Origin: JABSSA01 sp039960995
GTDB lineage: Bacteria > Pseudomonadota > Alphaproteobacteria > Rhodobacterales > Rhodobacteraceae
Length of the DNA: 64,000 bases
Assembly: GCA_039960995.1 (NCBI GenBank)
Contig: JBDVKF010000029.1
Span: 1-64,000 of the forward strand
Direction of reading: 5' to 3'
The position numbers were made by a program, and so were the translations under genes. The notes under the pieces were generated by a model that worked only from the letters and a program-made list of their open reading frames with translations, searched no databases and was not told the origin of the DNA. Position 1 is the first letter of the stretch. Every line of letters starts with the position of its first letter. Positions 35,732 through 45,118 of the stretch are shown here, in pieces.

Positions 35732-38008
35732 GTGATGAACAATAAAACACTAACGGTCTCCCACGGGGCATTCTCGTGTACCCTCGAAGGGTTCGAAGAT
35801 TCCTTCGAGATGATGAAAATCGTTGCAGAGTATTTCCAGAATCTAGCAGAAGAAGACCCTTCCTTTGGGACTAAGCCTGTTCAGATGGATACGGACACAT
35901 TGGCAAAGCTGGCGCAAGAGGAAACTTCGCACCATGTAGATGCCAGCGAGAAAGACGGTCACTACGTCTTAAGCGCGTCAGATGAGCCTGCGACATCCGA
36001 TGCTCCAACCGCTGATGTACCCGCGGCCGCTGTTGCCACAGGTGCCGTCGCCTTAGGTGCCATTGCCTCTGAGATGTCTTCGCCGTCACCAAGTGCGTTG
36101 AACACGTACGATGTCTATGACGAAGATACTGGTGCACAAGAATCCGAACTTGAGCCGACCCGGTTCGAAGATATGGAAGCTGAGGCATTTTCAGACACGC
36201 CCCCTGCAACGGAATCCGTTGTAGATAAGCTTCAGCGTATTCGCGATGTCGTGGAGCTCGCCGACGCCGATGCCGAAGAAGAAACATATGATGATGAGCC
36301 TGCAGCTGCCGAAACGCTGACCGATGCTGCGTCAGACGAAGACGCCGGCGCGAAAACTGAGGTCGACGCGGATGTGACTGCTGCGGATAGCGTTGACGAC
36401 GCAGATGACCAATCGGATGACGTTGAAGACGTTTCTGCAGAAGAAGATGTCGCCGACGCCGCGTCCGAAGATATTGTGGCCGTTGAGGAAAACGTCGAAC
36501 CCGATATGGTCGACGAAACTGCAGAAGATATTGCAGAAGATGATGTCGCGGTTAGCGAGGACGTTTCGGACGCTGAAGACACACCCGAACTGACTAACAT
36601 CCTTGCGGACGAAGCAGATACAGACGAAGCAGATACAGAAGACACGGCAGAAGAGGACGCCGCTGCGCTTGACACTCTGTCTGAGGATCTGGCCGACGAC
36701 ACGGCTGGCGATCTGGAAGTCGAGATGGATCTTTCAGAAGAATTAGATCTTGCGGACGATGAAGCAGAAACAATCGATGAGCTTGTAGAAGCTCTGAACC
36801 CGACAATGCCGGAAGATCTTGAAGCTGAAGCGAAAGAGACCGCCGAACAAAAGACCAAAGAAGAACTGAATAAGGTTTTGGGTGCTCTTGCTGACGACGA
36901 CACTGCGATTGTGGACGAAGGCGAAGCTGAAGAGGCCGATGCAACCGATGATGTTCTGAAGCTGGTTTCGGAAATCGAGACGGACAGCGAACAAGACGAA
37001 ATGGTCGAGGCTGAAGCCGAAACCGCCGAGGCGGATTCGACTGAAGACCGTAAGCGGGTACGCGTGATCAAGGTCAGCCGCTCTGATATGCAAGACGCTG
37101 CACCTGAAGACACATTGGAATTGACGGAAGACGACGCGATTGCAAGTGACGACGTGACGGATAGCGGTCTAACGGATTCAGAGGAAGCTGAATTGTTGGC
37201 TGACCTTGCTCAGGTTGAAGCCCAATTTGCGGAAGACGCAGCAAGCGAAGCCGAAAAGCCGGCGGTCATGGGCGACGCGGCCGACACATTGCCAGCTTTG
37301 GCCGATCATATGGAAGACGGCGAAGCCAAAGACGTTTCTTTCATGGACACCGATGTGAACCGGTTGATGGACGAAGCCGACGAACAAATGGACGAACCTG
37401 AAAACGCCAAACGTCGCAGCGCATTCCAAGCTTTGAAAGCCGCAGTGCTGGCGCGCAAAGCGGACAAGCAAATGTCGTCCGATGATGAACTAGGCGATGA
37501 CGTTGATGCGTATCGGTCTGATCTGGCTAAAGTGGTACAACCAAGCCGCTCTGAAGATGTCACGCGTCTAGAACGCCCGGCACCAGTAGAAGCGAGCGCC
37601 GCTCCATTGCGTCTGGTTGCTGAACAACTTGTTTTGGACACTGAAGAAGAAGACGTATCAGAAGCACCTGCCGCCCCAAGTGAAGTCGCGTCAGAAGAAG
37701 CGACACCTGTCGAGGCAGTAGGGAATTTTGCGGACTATTGTACTAAACTGGGTGCGCACGATCTTTCCGCGGTCTTGGAAGCGGCAGCGTCCTATCTAAC
37801 GTTCATCGAAGGACGCAAACAGTTTTCACGTCCACAACTGATGATGACAGCGCGTCAGGTAGACGAAAAAGAAGGATTTAGCCGGGAAGATGGTTTGCGG
37901 TCATTTGGACAATTGCTGCGATCCGGCAAGATCGAAAAAATTCAGGGTGGGCGTTTCGCCGTCACTTCAGATATCGGATACAAACCCGACCAGCGCGCAG
38001 CAGGCTAA
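35732..38008 (+). CDS. Very acidic low-complexity protein with conserved ends
   Basis: 758 aa. Residues 1-70 look folded (TLTVSHGAFSCTLEGFEDSF). Residues ~75-600 are dominated by Glu, Asp and Ala with few hydrophobics, probably disordered. The final ~100 residues are again globular (DYCTKLGAHDLSAVLEAAAS, YLTFIEGRKQFSRPQLMMTA and a closing GKIEKIQGGRFAVT). Similar proteins (conserved ends with an acidic spacer of variable length) occur in other Rhodobacterales by memory, but no function is known to me. No signal peptide. A strong terminator follows at 38041. Confidence 0.85.
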   Translation: MMNNKTLTVSHGAFSCTLEGFEDSFEMMKIVAEYFQNLAEEDPSFGTKPVQMDTDTLAKLAQEETSHHVDASEKDGHYVLSASDEPATSDAPTADVPAAAVATGAVALGAIASEMSSPSPSALNTYDVYDEDTGAQESELEPTRFEDMEAEAFSDTPPATESVVDKLQRIRDVVELADADAEEETYDDEPAAAETLTDAASDEDAGAKTEVDADVTAADSVDDADDQSDDVEDVSAEEDVADAASEDIVAVEENVEPDMVDETAEDIAEDDVAVSEDVSDAEDTPELTNILADEADTDEADTEDTAEEDAAALDTLSEDLADDTAGDLEVEMDLSEELDLADDEAETIDELVEALNPTMPEDLEAEAKETAEQKTKEELNKVLGALADDDTAIVDEGEAEEADATDDVLKLVSEIETDSEQDEMVEAEAETAEADSTEDRKRVRVIKVSRSDMQDAAPEDTLELTEDDAIASDDVTDSGLTDSEEAELLADLAQVEAQFAEDAASEAEKPAVMGDAADTLPALADHMEDGEAKDVSFMDTDVNRLMDEADEQMDEPENAKRRSAFQALKAAVLARKADKQMSSDDELGDDVDAYRSDLAKVVQPSRSEDVTRLERPAPVEASAAPLRLVAEQLVLDTEEEDVSEAPAAPSEVASEEATPVEAVGNFADYCTKLGAHDLSAVLEAAASYLTFIEGRKQFSRPQLMMTARQVDEKEGFSREDGLRSFGQLLRSGKIEKIQGGRFAVTSDIGYKPDQRAAG

Positions 38009-38040
38009 CACTTGCTGCACAACAGTCGCAGACGAGAGAG

Positions 38041-38068
38041 GAGCAGCCATCCAGCTGCTCTTCTTTTT
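38041..38068 (+). terminator. Intrinsic terminator of the acidic-protein gene
   Basis: GAGCAGC (38041-38047), 6-nt loop, GCTGCTC (38054-38060), then TTCTTTTT: a 7-bp perfect GC-rich stem plus T-tract, 33 bp after the stop codon. Separates this gene from the convergent pncB. Confidence 0.85.
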
Positions 38069-38265
38069 GGTAACGTCTCGTAATTTGAAATTCATACCCA
38101 AAGATGTGGCTCTTTCAAAAAACGCATCCGACGGGATTTGGCGTTGGCTGCGCGCGAAGCTAAAATTCGCCACCTTTCAACCGATCGAGTTCTTGCCGCC
38201 AAATCTTCTCTCTCAATGTGATTTGAAAAACACACTTGCCATACCGTCGCCGTGCCGTATCGCAC

Positions 38266-39558
38266 TCAAACAACGACTTCCAATTCTTCCTGATCTCCGA
38301 CACCAAAGACACGTTTATACCTGTCAATTTCGGAGGCTGGGCCCATAGCTTTGCGAGGGTTGTCGCTGAGTTTGACTGTCGGTTTGCCATTGGCGGACAC
38401 CGCTTTGCAAACCAACGAGAATGGAGAAAGCCCGTCGTTTTGAGCCAACCCTACAAAGTCATTGGTCAGCATAGTGCCCCACCCAAAACTGATTTTTGCG
38501 CGGCCGTTAAAGCGGGCATAAAGCTCTTCTATTTTGGCGACATCCAGACCGTCGGAGAAGATGATAAGTTTGTTCATTGGATCTTCGCCGCGGTCCTTCC
38601 ACCAGCGGATCGCTATTTCAGCCGCAGTGGCAGGATCACCTGAATCAATGCGGATACCGGTCCAACTGTCGAGCCAGCCTGGCGCGTTCTTTAGAAACCC
38701 TTCGGTGCCGTATGTGTCGGGCAAGATAATACGCAAGTTGCCGTCGTGCTCTTCTTGCCAATCAGACAGAACATCATAGGGCGCGCGCGCCAATGCTTGA
38801 TCCCCGTCCGCCAGCGCAGAATACACCATCGGCAGCTCGTGGGCATTGGTTCCGATTGCCTCGAGGTCACGATTTTTGGCAATCAGACAATTGGATGTGC
38901 CCACAAAATTGGGGCCAAGCCCTTCGTACATTGCCTGAACGCACCAATCCTGCCACAGAAATCCATGACGGCGGCGGGTGCCAAAATCAGCAACACGCAG
39001 TTCTTCCAGCCCGCGCAGACGTTCAATCTTTTCCCAAAGTTTGGTCATTGCGCGGGCATACAACACCTGCACTTCGAATTTGCGCATCTGGTTAAGCACT
39101 GCACGCGACCGCAATTCCATCAAGACAGATAAAGCCGGAATTTCCCAAAGCATGACTTCAGGCCAGGTGCCTTCAAAGGTCAGCTCGTATTGGTCGCCTT
39201 TGCGTTCAAGGTGATAATCCGGCAGGCGCAGCGCTTCAAACCAGTCCATAAACTCGGACGTGAACATCTGACGTTTGCCGTAAAACGTATTGCCGCGCAT
39301 CCACGTGCTTTCACCACGAGACAGTGACAGTGATCGAATATGATCAAGCTGTTCGCGCAATTCGCCTTCGTCGATGAGATGGGCCAAAGGTATGTGCTTG
39401 GATCGGTTGATCAACGAGAACGTCACTTGCGTATCAGGTCGATTGCGGAACACCGATTGGCACATGAGCAGTTTGTAAAAATCAGTGTCAATCAAGGAAC
39501 GGACAATCGGATCGATTTTCCATTTGTGGTTCCAGACACGGGTGGCGATATCGACCAT
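38266..39558 (-). CDS. pncB: Nicotinate phosphoribosyltransferase
   Basis: 430 aa from the ATG at 39558, chosen for the AGGAGG ribosome binding site eight bases upstream; an earlier in-frame Met adds residues not in the family. Converts nicotinate to NaMN in NAD salvage. SLIDTDFYKLLMCQSVFRNR at the start, VADFGTRRRHGFLWQDWC (with the region around the phosphorylated His), and GIRIDSGDPA near residue 310 are family motifs. Divergent from the RTX gene; its pathway partner pncA lies beyond that gene. Confidence 0.95.
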   Translation of the reverse strand: MVDIATRVWNHKWKIDPIVRSLIDTDFYKLLMCQSVFRNRPDTQVTFSLINRSKHIPLAHLIDEGELREQLDHIRSLSLSRGESTWMRGNTFYGKRQMFTSEFMDWFEALRLPDYHLERKGDQYELTFEGTWPEVMLWEIPALSVLMELRSRAVLNQMRKFEVQVLYARAMTKLWEKIERLRGLEELRVADFGTRRRHGFLWQDWCVQAMYEGLGPNFVGTSNCLIAKNRDLEAIGTNAHELPMVYSALADGDQALARAPYDVLSDWQEEHDGNLRIILPDTYGTEGFLKNAPGWLDSWTGIRIDSGDPATAAEIAIRWWKDRGEDPMNKLIIFSDGLDVAKIEELYARFNGRAKISFGWGTMLTNDFVGLAQNDGLSPFSLVCKAVSANGKPTVKLSDNPRKAMGPASEIDRYKRVFGVGDQEELEVVV

Positions 39559-39753
39559 TTGGTCCTCCTTGACGATTGCGTCTTTGTGCCAAGGTGGTGC
39601 CGTGGGGGCAAGGGGTTGCAAGGCAAAGTGCAGGAGAAGGCTGACAAGGGGTAAATTTTGAGTTAACCTTTGCCCAGTTCGCCGTTTGTACCTTTTTTGG
39701 CAGTGTTATTGTTACCGACATTTTAGTTTCTATTCTTCAAAGGATTTTGAGCA

Positions 39754-41712
39754 ATGGAGAAGTCTTTACTCCAAGCGGATATTCTGAGCGACGGTGGGTC
39801 ACTCGAAGCTTCTGCCATACAAAACGTGTTCGCGTCATTGCCTGCTGCTCAGGTCGACGCATCCATTCCTCAGGATGTTGAAGGCGCAGACATATTTGCG
39901 GCTCAGACAGAGACTTTGAACTTGGGTATCGTGGGTCAGGCACTAGTTGATCCAATATCAGAAAACGCCACTGAAGCACTAAGAAACACCCCTCAAGACG
40001 TTGATTTTGATCCAGAAAATATACCTCTCGTCTTTGATGCGGAGACAACGACTGGTTCATCAAGTTCTGCCCCGCTGTTACTGGTTTCACCTGTGCAAAA
40101 ACAAGAGCCGATCCAGAACGAAAAACTATTGATTATCGAAAATCTCGACGACGATGCTCTGATTGGATCTAGAATTCGCACCGCGGACAGCGGAAACGGC
40201 TTGGACCTGATCTTTCTGGACCAAATCAACACATTGCCACCGCCGCCCCCTGCCCCTGATCCGGACGCCGAAGAAGGTATTCACACCGATGGCGGACCAA
40301 GCGATGACACCATCGTAGGGAGTAACGCCGGGGATCTGTTGGAAGGCAACGGCGGGTTTGATTCGATCAACGGCAGAGCCGGAGACGACGACATATTCGG
40401 CGGTGCTCAAGACGATATTGTGCGCGGTGGCCTTGACGATGACACTTTGAACGGCGGTAGCGGCAACGATCAGCTTTTCGGGGAAGAAGGCAATGATGAC
40501 CTCATTGGTGATTTGGGAAATGACACACTGTCGGGTGCCCAAGGCGATGACAGCTTGCGTGGTGGCGAAGGCGAAGATCTACTGGGTGGTGGCAAAGGCC
40601 GGGACATAATTTACGGTGAAGACCATGATGACATCATGCGTGGCGGGTTTGATGATGATTCTTTGGACGGTGGAACCGGAGACGACCGCCTTCTCGGAAA
40701 TCAGGGCAATGATGAGCTTGTTGGCGACTTGGGTGACGACACTCTGTCGGGCGGCGAAGGCAATGACACCATATACGGTGACGACGGTGAAGATCTGCTG
40801 CATGGTGGTATCGGCCAAGACATAATGTTCGGCGGAGCGCTTGACGACATTATGCGTGGTGGCGTTGACGACGACACGATGGATGGGGGCGCTGGAAACG
40901 ACCAGATTTTCGGAAACCAAGGCAATGATGAGCTTATTGGCGACTTGGGTGACGACACTTTGTCGGGTGGCGAAGGCAACGACATCATGTCCGGCGGCGT
41001 CGGCAAAGATGAAATACGTGGTGGATCTGGCCGAGATTTGATGTTCGGTGAAGACGATGATGACCTCATGCGTGGTGGCAATGACGATGATACCTTGGAC
41101 GGCGGGGACGGAGACGACCAGCTTTTCGGAAATCAAGGCTATGATGAGTTAGTCGGTGGTTTGGGTAACGACACTATGTCGGGTGGCGCAGGCGGTGACA
41201 TCATGAACGGCGGCGACGGCGACGATGAACTGCGTGGTGGAGATGGCCGCGACAAGATGTTCGGCGAAGGCGATGATGACTTCATGCGCGGTGGCCTTGA
41301 CCAAGACACAGTGCATGGCGGAGCCGGAAACGACCAACTTTTCGGAAATCAGGGCAATGACGCGGTTATCGGCGATTTAGGTAACGACACGCTGTGGGGT
41401 GGCGAAGGCGACGATTATATGCTTGGCGGTGACGGTCAAGATCGTGTGGCTGGCGGAGCCGGAGACGACAGTTTGTCTGGCGGCGCTGAGAACGACGAAT
41501 TTTGGTTCGCCAACCTAGAATGGGGTCACGACGTCATTGTCGATTTCGAAGTCGGCATAGACCTGTTGCGTATGGTCGGCACCGGTATCACTGATTTCAG
41601 CGAGCTAACCGTCACAGACGTACTTGGCGATGCTCTTGTCGAATATAGTGACTCGTCAATCCTGATCACGGGTGCAGCCGGATTGATTGGTGTAGACGAC
41701 TTTATATTCTAA
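39754..41712 (+). CDS. RTX protein with 72-residue super-repeats, probably type I secreted
   Basis: 652 aa, no signal peptide. Residues 1-~180 are non-repetitive with a Pro spacer (PPPPPAPDPDAEE). From residue 183 come about 44 nonapeptides of the GGxGxDxLx type that bind calcium in a beta-roll. The C-terminus (DFSELTVTDVLGDALVEYSD to VDDFIF) has the aliphatic, acidic ending typical of type I secretion signals. No ABC exporter, HlyD or TolC gene is nearby, so export would use a transporter elsewhere. No enzymatic domain is visible; role may be adhesion or surface layer. Confidence 0.9.
   Translation: MEKSLLQADILSDGGSLEASAIQNVFASLPAAQVDASIPQDVEGADIFAAQTETLNLGIVGQALVDPISENATEALRNTPQDVDFDPENIPLVFDAETTTGSSSSAPLLLVSPVQKQEPIQNEKLLIIENLDDDALIGSRIRTADSGNGLDLIFLDQINTLPPPPPAPDPDAEEGIHTDGGPSDDTIVGSNAGDLLEGNGGFDSINGRAGDDDIFGGAQDDIVRGGLDDDTLNGGSGNDQLFGEEGNDDLIGDLGNDTLSGAQGDDSLRGGEGEDLLGGGKGRDIIYGEDHDDIMRGGFDDDSLDGGTGDDRLLGNQGNDELVGDLGDDTLSGGEGNDTIYGDDGEDLLHGGIGQDIMFGGALDDIMRGGVDDDTMDGGAGNDQIFGNQGNDELIGDLGDDTLSGGEGNDIMSGGVGKDEIRGGSGRDLMFGEDDDDLMRGGNDDDTLDGGDGDDQLFGNQGYDELVGGLGNDTMSGGAGGDIMNGGDGDDELRGGDGRDKMFGEGDDDFMRGGLDQDTVHGGAGNDQLFGNQGNDAVIGDLGNDTLWGGEGDDYMLGGDGQDRVAGGAGDDSLSGGAENDEFWFANLEWGHDVIVDFEVGIDLLRMVGTGITDFSELTVTDVLGDALVEYSDSSILITGAAGLIGVDDFIF
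40435..41487 (+). repeat. 216-bp tandem super-repeat inside the RTX gene
   Basis: Each unit is 8 nonapeptides (72 aa, 216 bp). Units start at 40435, 40651, 40867 and 41083; a fifth, shorter one (7 nonads) starts at 41299. Every unit opens with a D[DQ]DT/S nonad, then GNDQLFGNQ-type and GNDELIGDL-type nonads, then DDTLSGGE, and ends in a DDIMRGG or DDLMRGG nonad. The order of nonad types is kept from unit to unit, so the gene grew by duplication of the whole block. Confidence 0.95.
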
Positions 41713-41755
41713 GCTGGGTTTTTACAGTTTCTTTAAGCAACAGCCCTGAACGACG

Positions 41756-42361
41756 CTAGTCGGTCAGAGTGACCCCTGCCCCGGACATACCCGAAAGCGC
41801 TGCCGCGAGCGATCCATCCATATCGATAGCACGGCACATGTTTTGGCGCACGGTGACGTCATATCCAAGCTTGGCCGCATCAACAGCTGAAAAGTTGACG
41901 CAAAAATCTGTGGCAAGGCCCACCATTGTTAAGGTGGTGATGCCACGGGTGCGCAGATATCCATCCAGTCCTGTTGGCGTTTTGTGATCGTTTTCAAAGA
42001 ATGCGGAATAGCTGTCGATGGATGGCGTGTACCCTTTGCGCACGATCATGTCCGCTCGATCCGTGTTCAAACCCGCATGGAACGCGGCCCCTTTCGTGCC
42101 TTGGATGCAATGATCAGGCCAAAGCACCTGTGGTCCATAGGGCATATCGGTCACCTCAAAAGGTCCCTTATCCGGGTGCGACGATGCAAATGACGAATGC
42201 CCGGCCGGATGCCAATCCTGCGTCAGAATGACAGCTTCAAAATCATCCATAACGGCGTTGATCGGCGCGACAATTTCGTTTCCGGTGGCCACAGCTAAAG
42301 CGCCCTTGGGACAAAAATCGTTTTGCACATCGATGACGATCAGGGCGGATTTATGGGGCAT
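41756..42361 (-). CDS. pncA: Nicotinamidase
   Basis: 201 aa isochorismatase-fold enzyme that hydrolyses nicotinamide to nicotinate, the substrate of PncB. Catalytic triad visible: Asp11 (VIDVQNDF), Lys109 (VRKG) and Cys154 (TDFCV). Metal ligands in TQDWHPAGH (Asp49, His51, His55) fit. Downstream of the RTX gene on the opposite strand; with pncB it makes the two-step nicotinamide salvage. Confidence 0.96.
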   Translation of the reverse strand: MPHKSALIVIDVQNDFCPKGALAVATGNEIVAPINAVMDDFEAVILTQDWHPAGHSSFASSHPDKGPFEVTDMPYGPQVLWPDHCIQGTKGAAFHAGLNTDRADMIVRKGYTPSIDSYSAFFENDHKTPTGLDGYLRTRGITTLTMVGLATDFCVNFSAVDAAKLGYDVTVRQNMCRAIDMDGSLAAALSGMSGAGVTLTD

Positions 42362-42516
42362 CGTATCCTCGCAAATTCATAGCTTTGTTCAGCAACGTAA
42401 ACGGGGTTTTGGGGAACGCAAGCGATTGACGCAAATGCGTCTTAATCGGGACAAACAAACGCACATATTCAACACTAATCTGGCTTCAGTATGTTGCGAG
42501 TAAGTGGAAGTATTCC

Positions 42517-42999
42517 ATGAATAATGAAGAATTCGAATACCTAGTCAGTACCAAGATGGACATTGCAAATGTGCTGGCATGTAGTTGTTTGGCCATTGTA
42601 TTGGCCTGGTTGTCCCTAACGAATACGCAAGGCATGGATTTTCTTGGGATCATACATCTGGGTCCTGATACGACATGCTTGTTTTATGGAGCGCTGGCTA
42701 TTTTAGGTGTCGCATTCGCGTTTGGCACTCTGCGTGATCTGATCAATCCAAACAGCCAATTTCAACCGATCATGCTAGACCAAGAAGCCATTTCGGCACC
42801 AACACGGCCGGGCGGGCGCAGATCGCAAACATTGTCCTACCGCGAGGTGCAGGACGTCAAAGTTCAAAAAGTTGCTGGCAATCACATTCTCGAAATCAAG
42901 CACCCTGACGGTTCACTTGCTATTTTAAGCGGTGCTGTGGGCGGCGACGGGTTCGAAGCGTTGTTGGAATCGCTGAGCACGCGGATTATGGTTTCTTAA
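42517..42999 (+). CDS. Membrane protein with PH-like soluble domain, unknown
   Basis: 160 aa. Two helices (residues ~17-35 and ~52-72) are followed by a soluble domain of ~80 residues, whose beta pattern (IMLDQEAISAP, LSYREVQDVKVQK, HILEIKHPDG) is reminiscent of bacterial PH-like domains; this is inference. Gene stands alone between pncA and the hydrolase gene. Confidence 0.6.
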   Translation: MNNEEFEYLVSTKMDIANVLACSCLAIVLAWLSLTNTQGMDFLGIIHLGPDTTCLFYGALAILGVAFAFGTLRDLINPNSQFQPIMLDQEAISAPTRPGGRRSQTLSYREVQDVKVQKVAGNHILEIKHPDGSLAILSGAVGGDGFEALLESLSTRIMVS

Positions 43000-43016
43000 A
43001 GGGCAGTATGCGCCAG

Positions 43017-43862
43017 TCAGGGCTGCTCAGAACGTGGTTTCGGTTTGTCTTGTATTTGAATAAATTCGGCAATACGTGGCCACAGAACGCGCGCTGCTGC
43101 CCGGGATCGGATCAGACGGGAATGGGTGAAATCTTCGCCATCAGTCTCGCGCGTTGCGATGTGAAACTGTCCGGTTTTGCCAAAGGCTTTTGCGAGTGTT
43201 TGACACCCGTCCGTTGGTGCGATGTCCGTATCCAACGGCGCTGCAACGGCCATGACAGGCAATTTCCAATCCTTGAGCCCTGCAAATACGTCGTTTCCTG
43301 ACAGGTCCGTCATGCGCCCTGCGTGGTTCCAATCCAACCATTGAGATTGCAAAGCTGCGCTTTCGTTGCAGGGGCCAAGCCTGCTCACGCGTACCGTCCA
43401 ATAGCCGGTCAAACGTCCAAAGACGCGCATTAAACGCAAACCTGTTCTAAAGCGCCACGATGCTTGGTGCAAATGCGTGGCTTGCGTTGCCAAACAGATC
43501 AAGCTTTGGATCATCGGGCGCAAATCCGGGTTCAAGTGCAGGCCAAGTATAAGCGCGAGCCCACCACCGGAATGACCAATCAGATGAAGCCCCTGCGGCC
43601 CCGCAATCGTCTTGATCGCTTCAGATATCTCTAGGTCAGCAATATCATCATAGGTGAACCCACCGGGTCGCCCCCCACGTTCACGCCATTCAATGCCAAA
43701 CACACGCAGGCCTTGCGCATCCAGAGACGCAGCCAGAGGCGTCAATGTGTCGATATTTGAGAACGTGCCATGTGTCAGCAAAACGGTTTGTCCGTTATCT
43801 GCATCGCCAAAACGATACAGCTTTCCCGGAAACGACCAATCTGGATGAGGGTGCCAAGACAT
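43017..43862 (-). CDS. Alpha/beta hydrolase
   Basis: 281 aa. Oxyanion motif LLTHGTFSNIDTL, nucleophile elbow GHSGGG (Ser in residues ~97-102), acid in PLDTDIAP, and a late His in GEDFTHSR. Lipase/esterase-like; substrate unknown. Convergent with the previous small gene, divergent from trhO, whose starts are separated by about 100 bp. Confidence 0.88.
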   Translation of the reverse strand: MSWHPHPDWSFPGKLYRFGDADNGQTVLLTHGTFSNIDTLTPLAASLDAQGLRVFGIEWRERGGRPGGFTYDDIADLEISEAIKTIAGPQGLHLIGHSGGGLALILGLHLNPDLRPMIQSLICLATQATHLHQASWRFRTGLRLMRVFGRLTGYWTVRVSRLGPCNESAALQSQWLDWNHAGRMTDLSGNDVFAGLKDWKLPVMAVAAPLDTDIAPTDGCQTLAKAFGKTGQFHIATRETDGEDFTHSRLIRSRAAARVLWPRIAEFIQIQDKPKPRSEQP

Positions 43863-43964
43863 TGCCCAAGCTTTGCCGGGTCATGAAGGACAGGTCAATT
43901 TTGACCTCGCGTCCGGCGTGCATGTTCTTGCACCTGTGGCTTTGGCGGCGTATCTGGCCGCATT

Positions 43965-44876
43965 ATGTATATCGTCGCCGCTTTATATCACTTCACACGG
44001 TTCGAAACACCGGATGTCATCAAAACTCCGCTCAGCGATGCGTGTGCGGAACATGACGTTATGGGTACGTTGCTTTTGGCACGTGAAGGCATCAACGGCA
44101 CGATCGCCGGCACGCGGGCGGGAATTGATGCGGTGCTAGCGTTTATTCGCGCCCTGCCCGGCTGCGCGGATCTGGAATGGAAAGAAGCGCACAGCACGGT
44201 GCCGCCGTTTATCCGGATGAAAGTACGCTTGAAAAAAGAGATCGTGACCATGGGGCAGCCGGATGTCGATCCCAAAGCGCGGGTTGGACATTACGTGTCG
44301 CCCGAAGATTGGAACGATCTGATCGCCCAAGACGATGTCGCCGTGATCGACACGCGCAACGATTATGAAGTGGGGATCGGCACGTTTAAGGGCGCGATTG
44401 ATCCTCGCACAGAGAGCTTTCGCGACTTTCCAAGCTGGTGGGAAGCCAACAAGGCGCGGTTTCACAACAAGAAAATCGCGATGTTCTGTACGGGTGGAAT
44501 ACGTTGCGAGAAATCGACCAACTATTTGCTGGGCCAAGGCGTCGAAGATGTGTTTCACCTGAAGGGCGGCATTCTGAAGTATTTGGAAGAGGTCCCCGAA
44601 ACAGACAGCACGTGGGAAGGCGAGTGTTTTGTTTTTGATGCGCGCGTCAGCGTGGGTCACGGATTGAAGGAAGGGCCGCATGAGTTGTGTCACGCATGTC
44701 GTCGCCCAATCTTGCCTGCCGATCGGTCCAAGCCGTCATTTGAACAAGGCGTTAGCTGTCATCAGTGCATTGATGAGACATCCGACGAGAACAAAGAACG
44801 GTTTCGCGAACGCCAAAAGCAGATCCAGTTATCGGCCAAACGGGGCAAATTGCATATCGGACCAAAAGCCGGCTGA
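43965..44876 (+). CDS. trhO: tRNA uridine(34) hydroxylase TrhO (rhodanese family)
   Basis: 303 aa. N-terminal ferredoxin-like part (MYIVAALYHFTRF, then GTLLLAREGINGTIAG) and central rhodanese domain with active-site Cys175 (FCTGGIRCEKS). C-terminal Cys cluster (CHACRRPILPAD, then CHQCIDE) is typical of this family, also called UPF0176/YceA. It makes 5-hydroxyuridine at position 34 of some tRNAs in characterised relatives. Complete by length. Confidence 0.95.
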   Translation: MYIVAALYHFTRFETPDVIKTPLSDACAEHDVMGTLLLAREGINGTIAGTRAGIDAVLAFIRALPGCADLEWKEAHSTVPPFIRMKVRLKKEIVTMGQPDVDPKARVGHYVSPEDWNDLIAQDDVAVIDTRNDYEVGIGTFKGAIDPRTESFRDFPSWWEANKARFHNKKIAMFCTGGIRCEKSTNYLLGQGVEDVFHLKGGILKYLEEVPETDSTWEGECFVFDARVSVGHGLKEGPHELCHACRRPILPADRSKPSFEQGVSCHQCIDETSDENKERFRERQKQIQLSAKRGKLHIGPKAG

Positions 44877-44887
44877 GGGTCGGGACG

Positions 44888-45106
44888 CTATTTTGCGTCC
44901 GGATCCCCCTGACCTATGCCTCTGAACACAAAGCGCAGGGGCAAGGCCCAAACTATTCCCAGACCAATATAGATCACCAATTCGACCCAGATCGGGGGAC
45001 GGTTGAAAAAAGACACAATGCTGATCGTTGCCACGATATACAGTGGCAACGCGACCAGCAGAATGATCAGCGCCCAGCGCCGACGGGCCTTATAGCTTAG
45101 CGCCAT
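44888..45106 (-). CDS. DUF2842 family small membrane protein
   Basis: 72 aa, two helices (WALIILLVALPLYIVATISI and ELVIYIGLGIVWALPLRFVF) and a short soluble tail. Family restricted to Alphaproteobacteria, function unknown. It sits 12 bp downstream of purA, probably in the same transcript. Confidence 0.85.
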   Translation of the reverse strand: MALSYKARRRWALIILLVALPLYIVATISIVSFFNRPPIWVELVIYIGLGIVWALPLRFVFRGIGQGDPDAK

Positions 45107-45118
45107 ATCACACGTCCT

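Noticed and set aside
36232..37113. 293-aa serine-rich open frame on the minus strand
   Set aside because: Exact antisense of the acidic protein; Asp/Glu codons read backwards as Ser/Phe/Val. No ribosome binding site.
40435..41487. Regularly spaced repeats considered as CRISPR
   Set aside because: Repeats are in frame, encode RTX nonapeptides and lack unique spacers.
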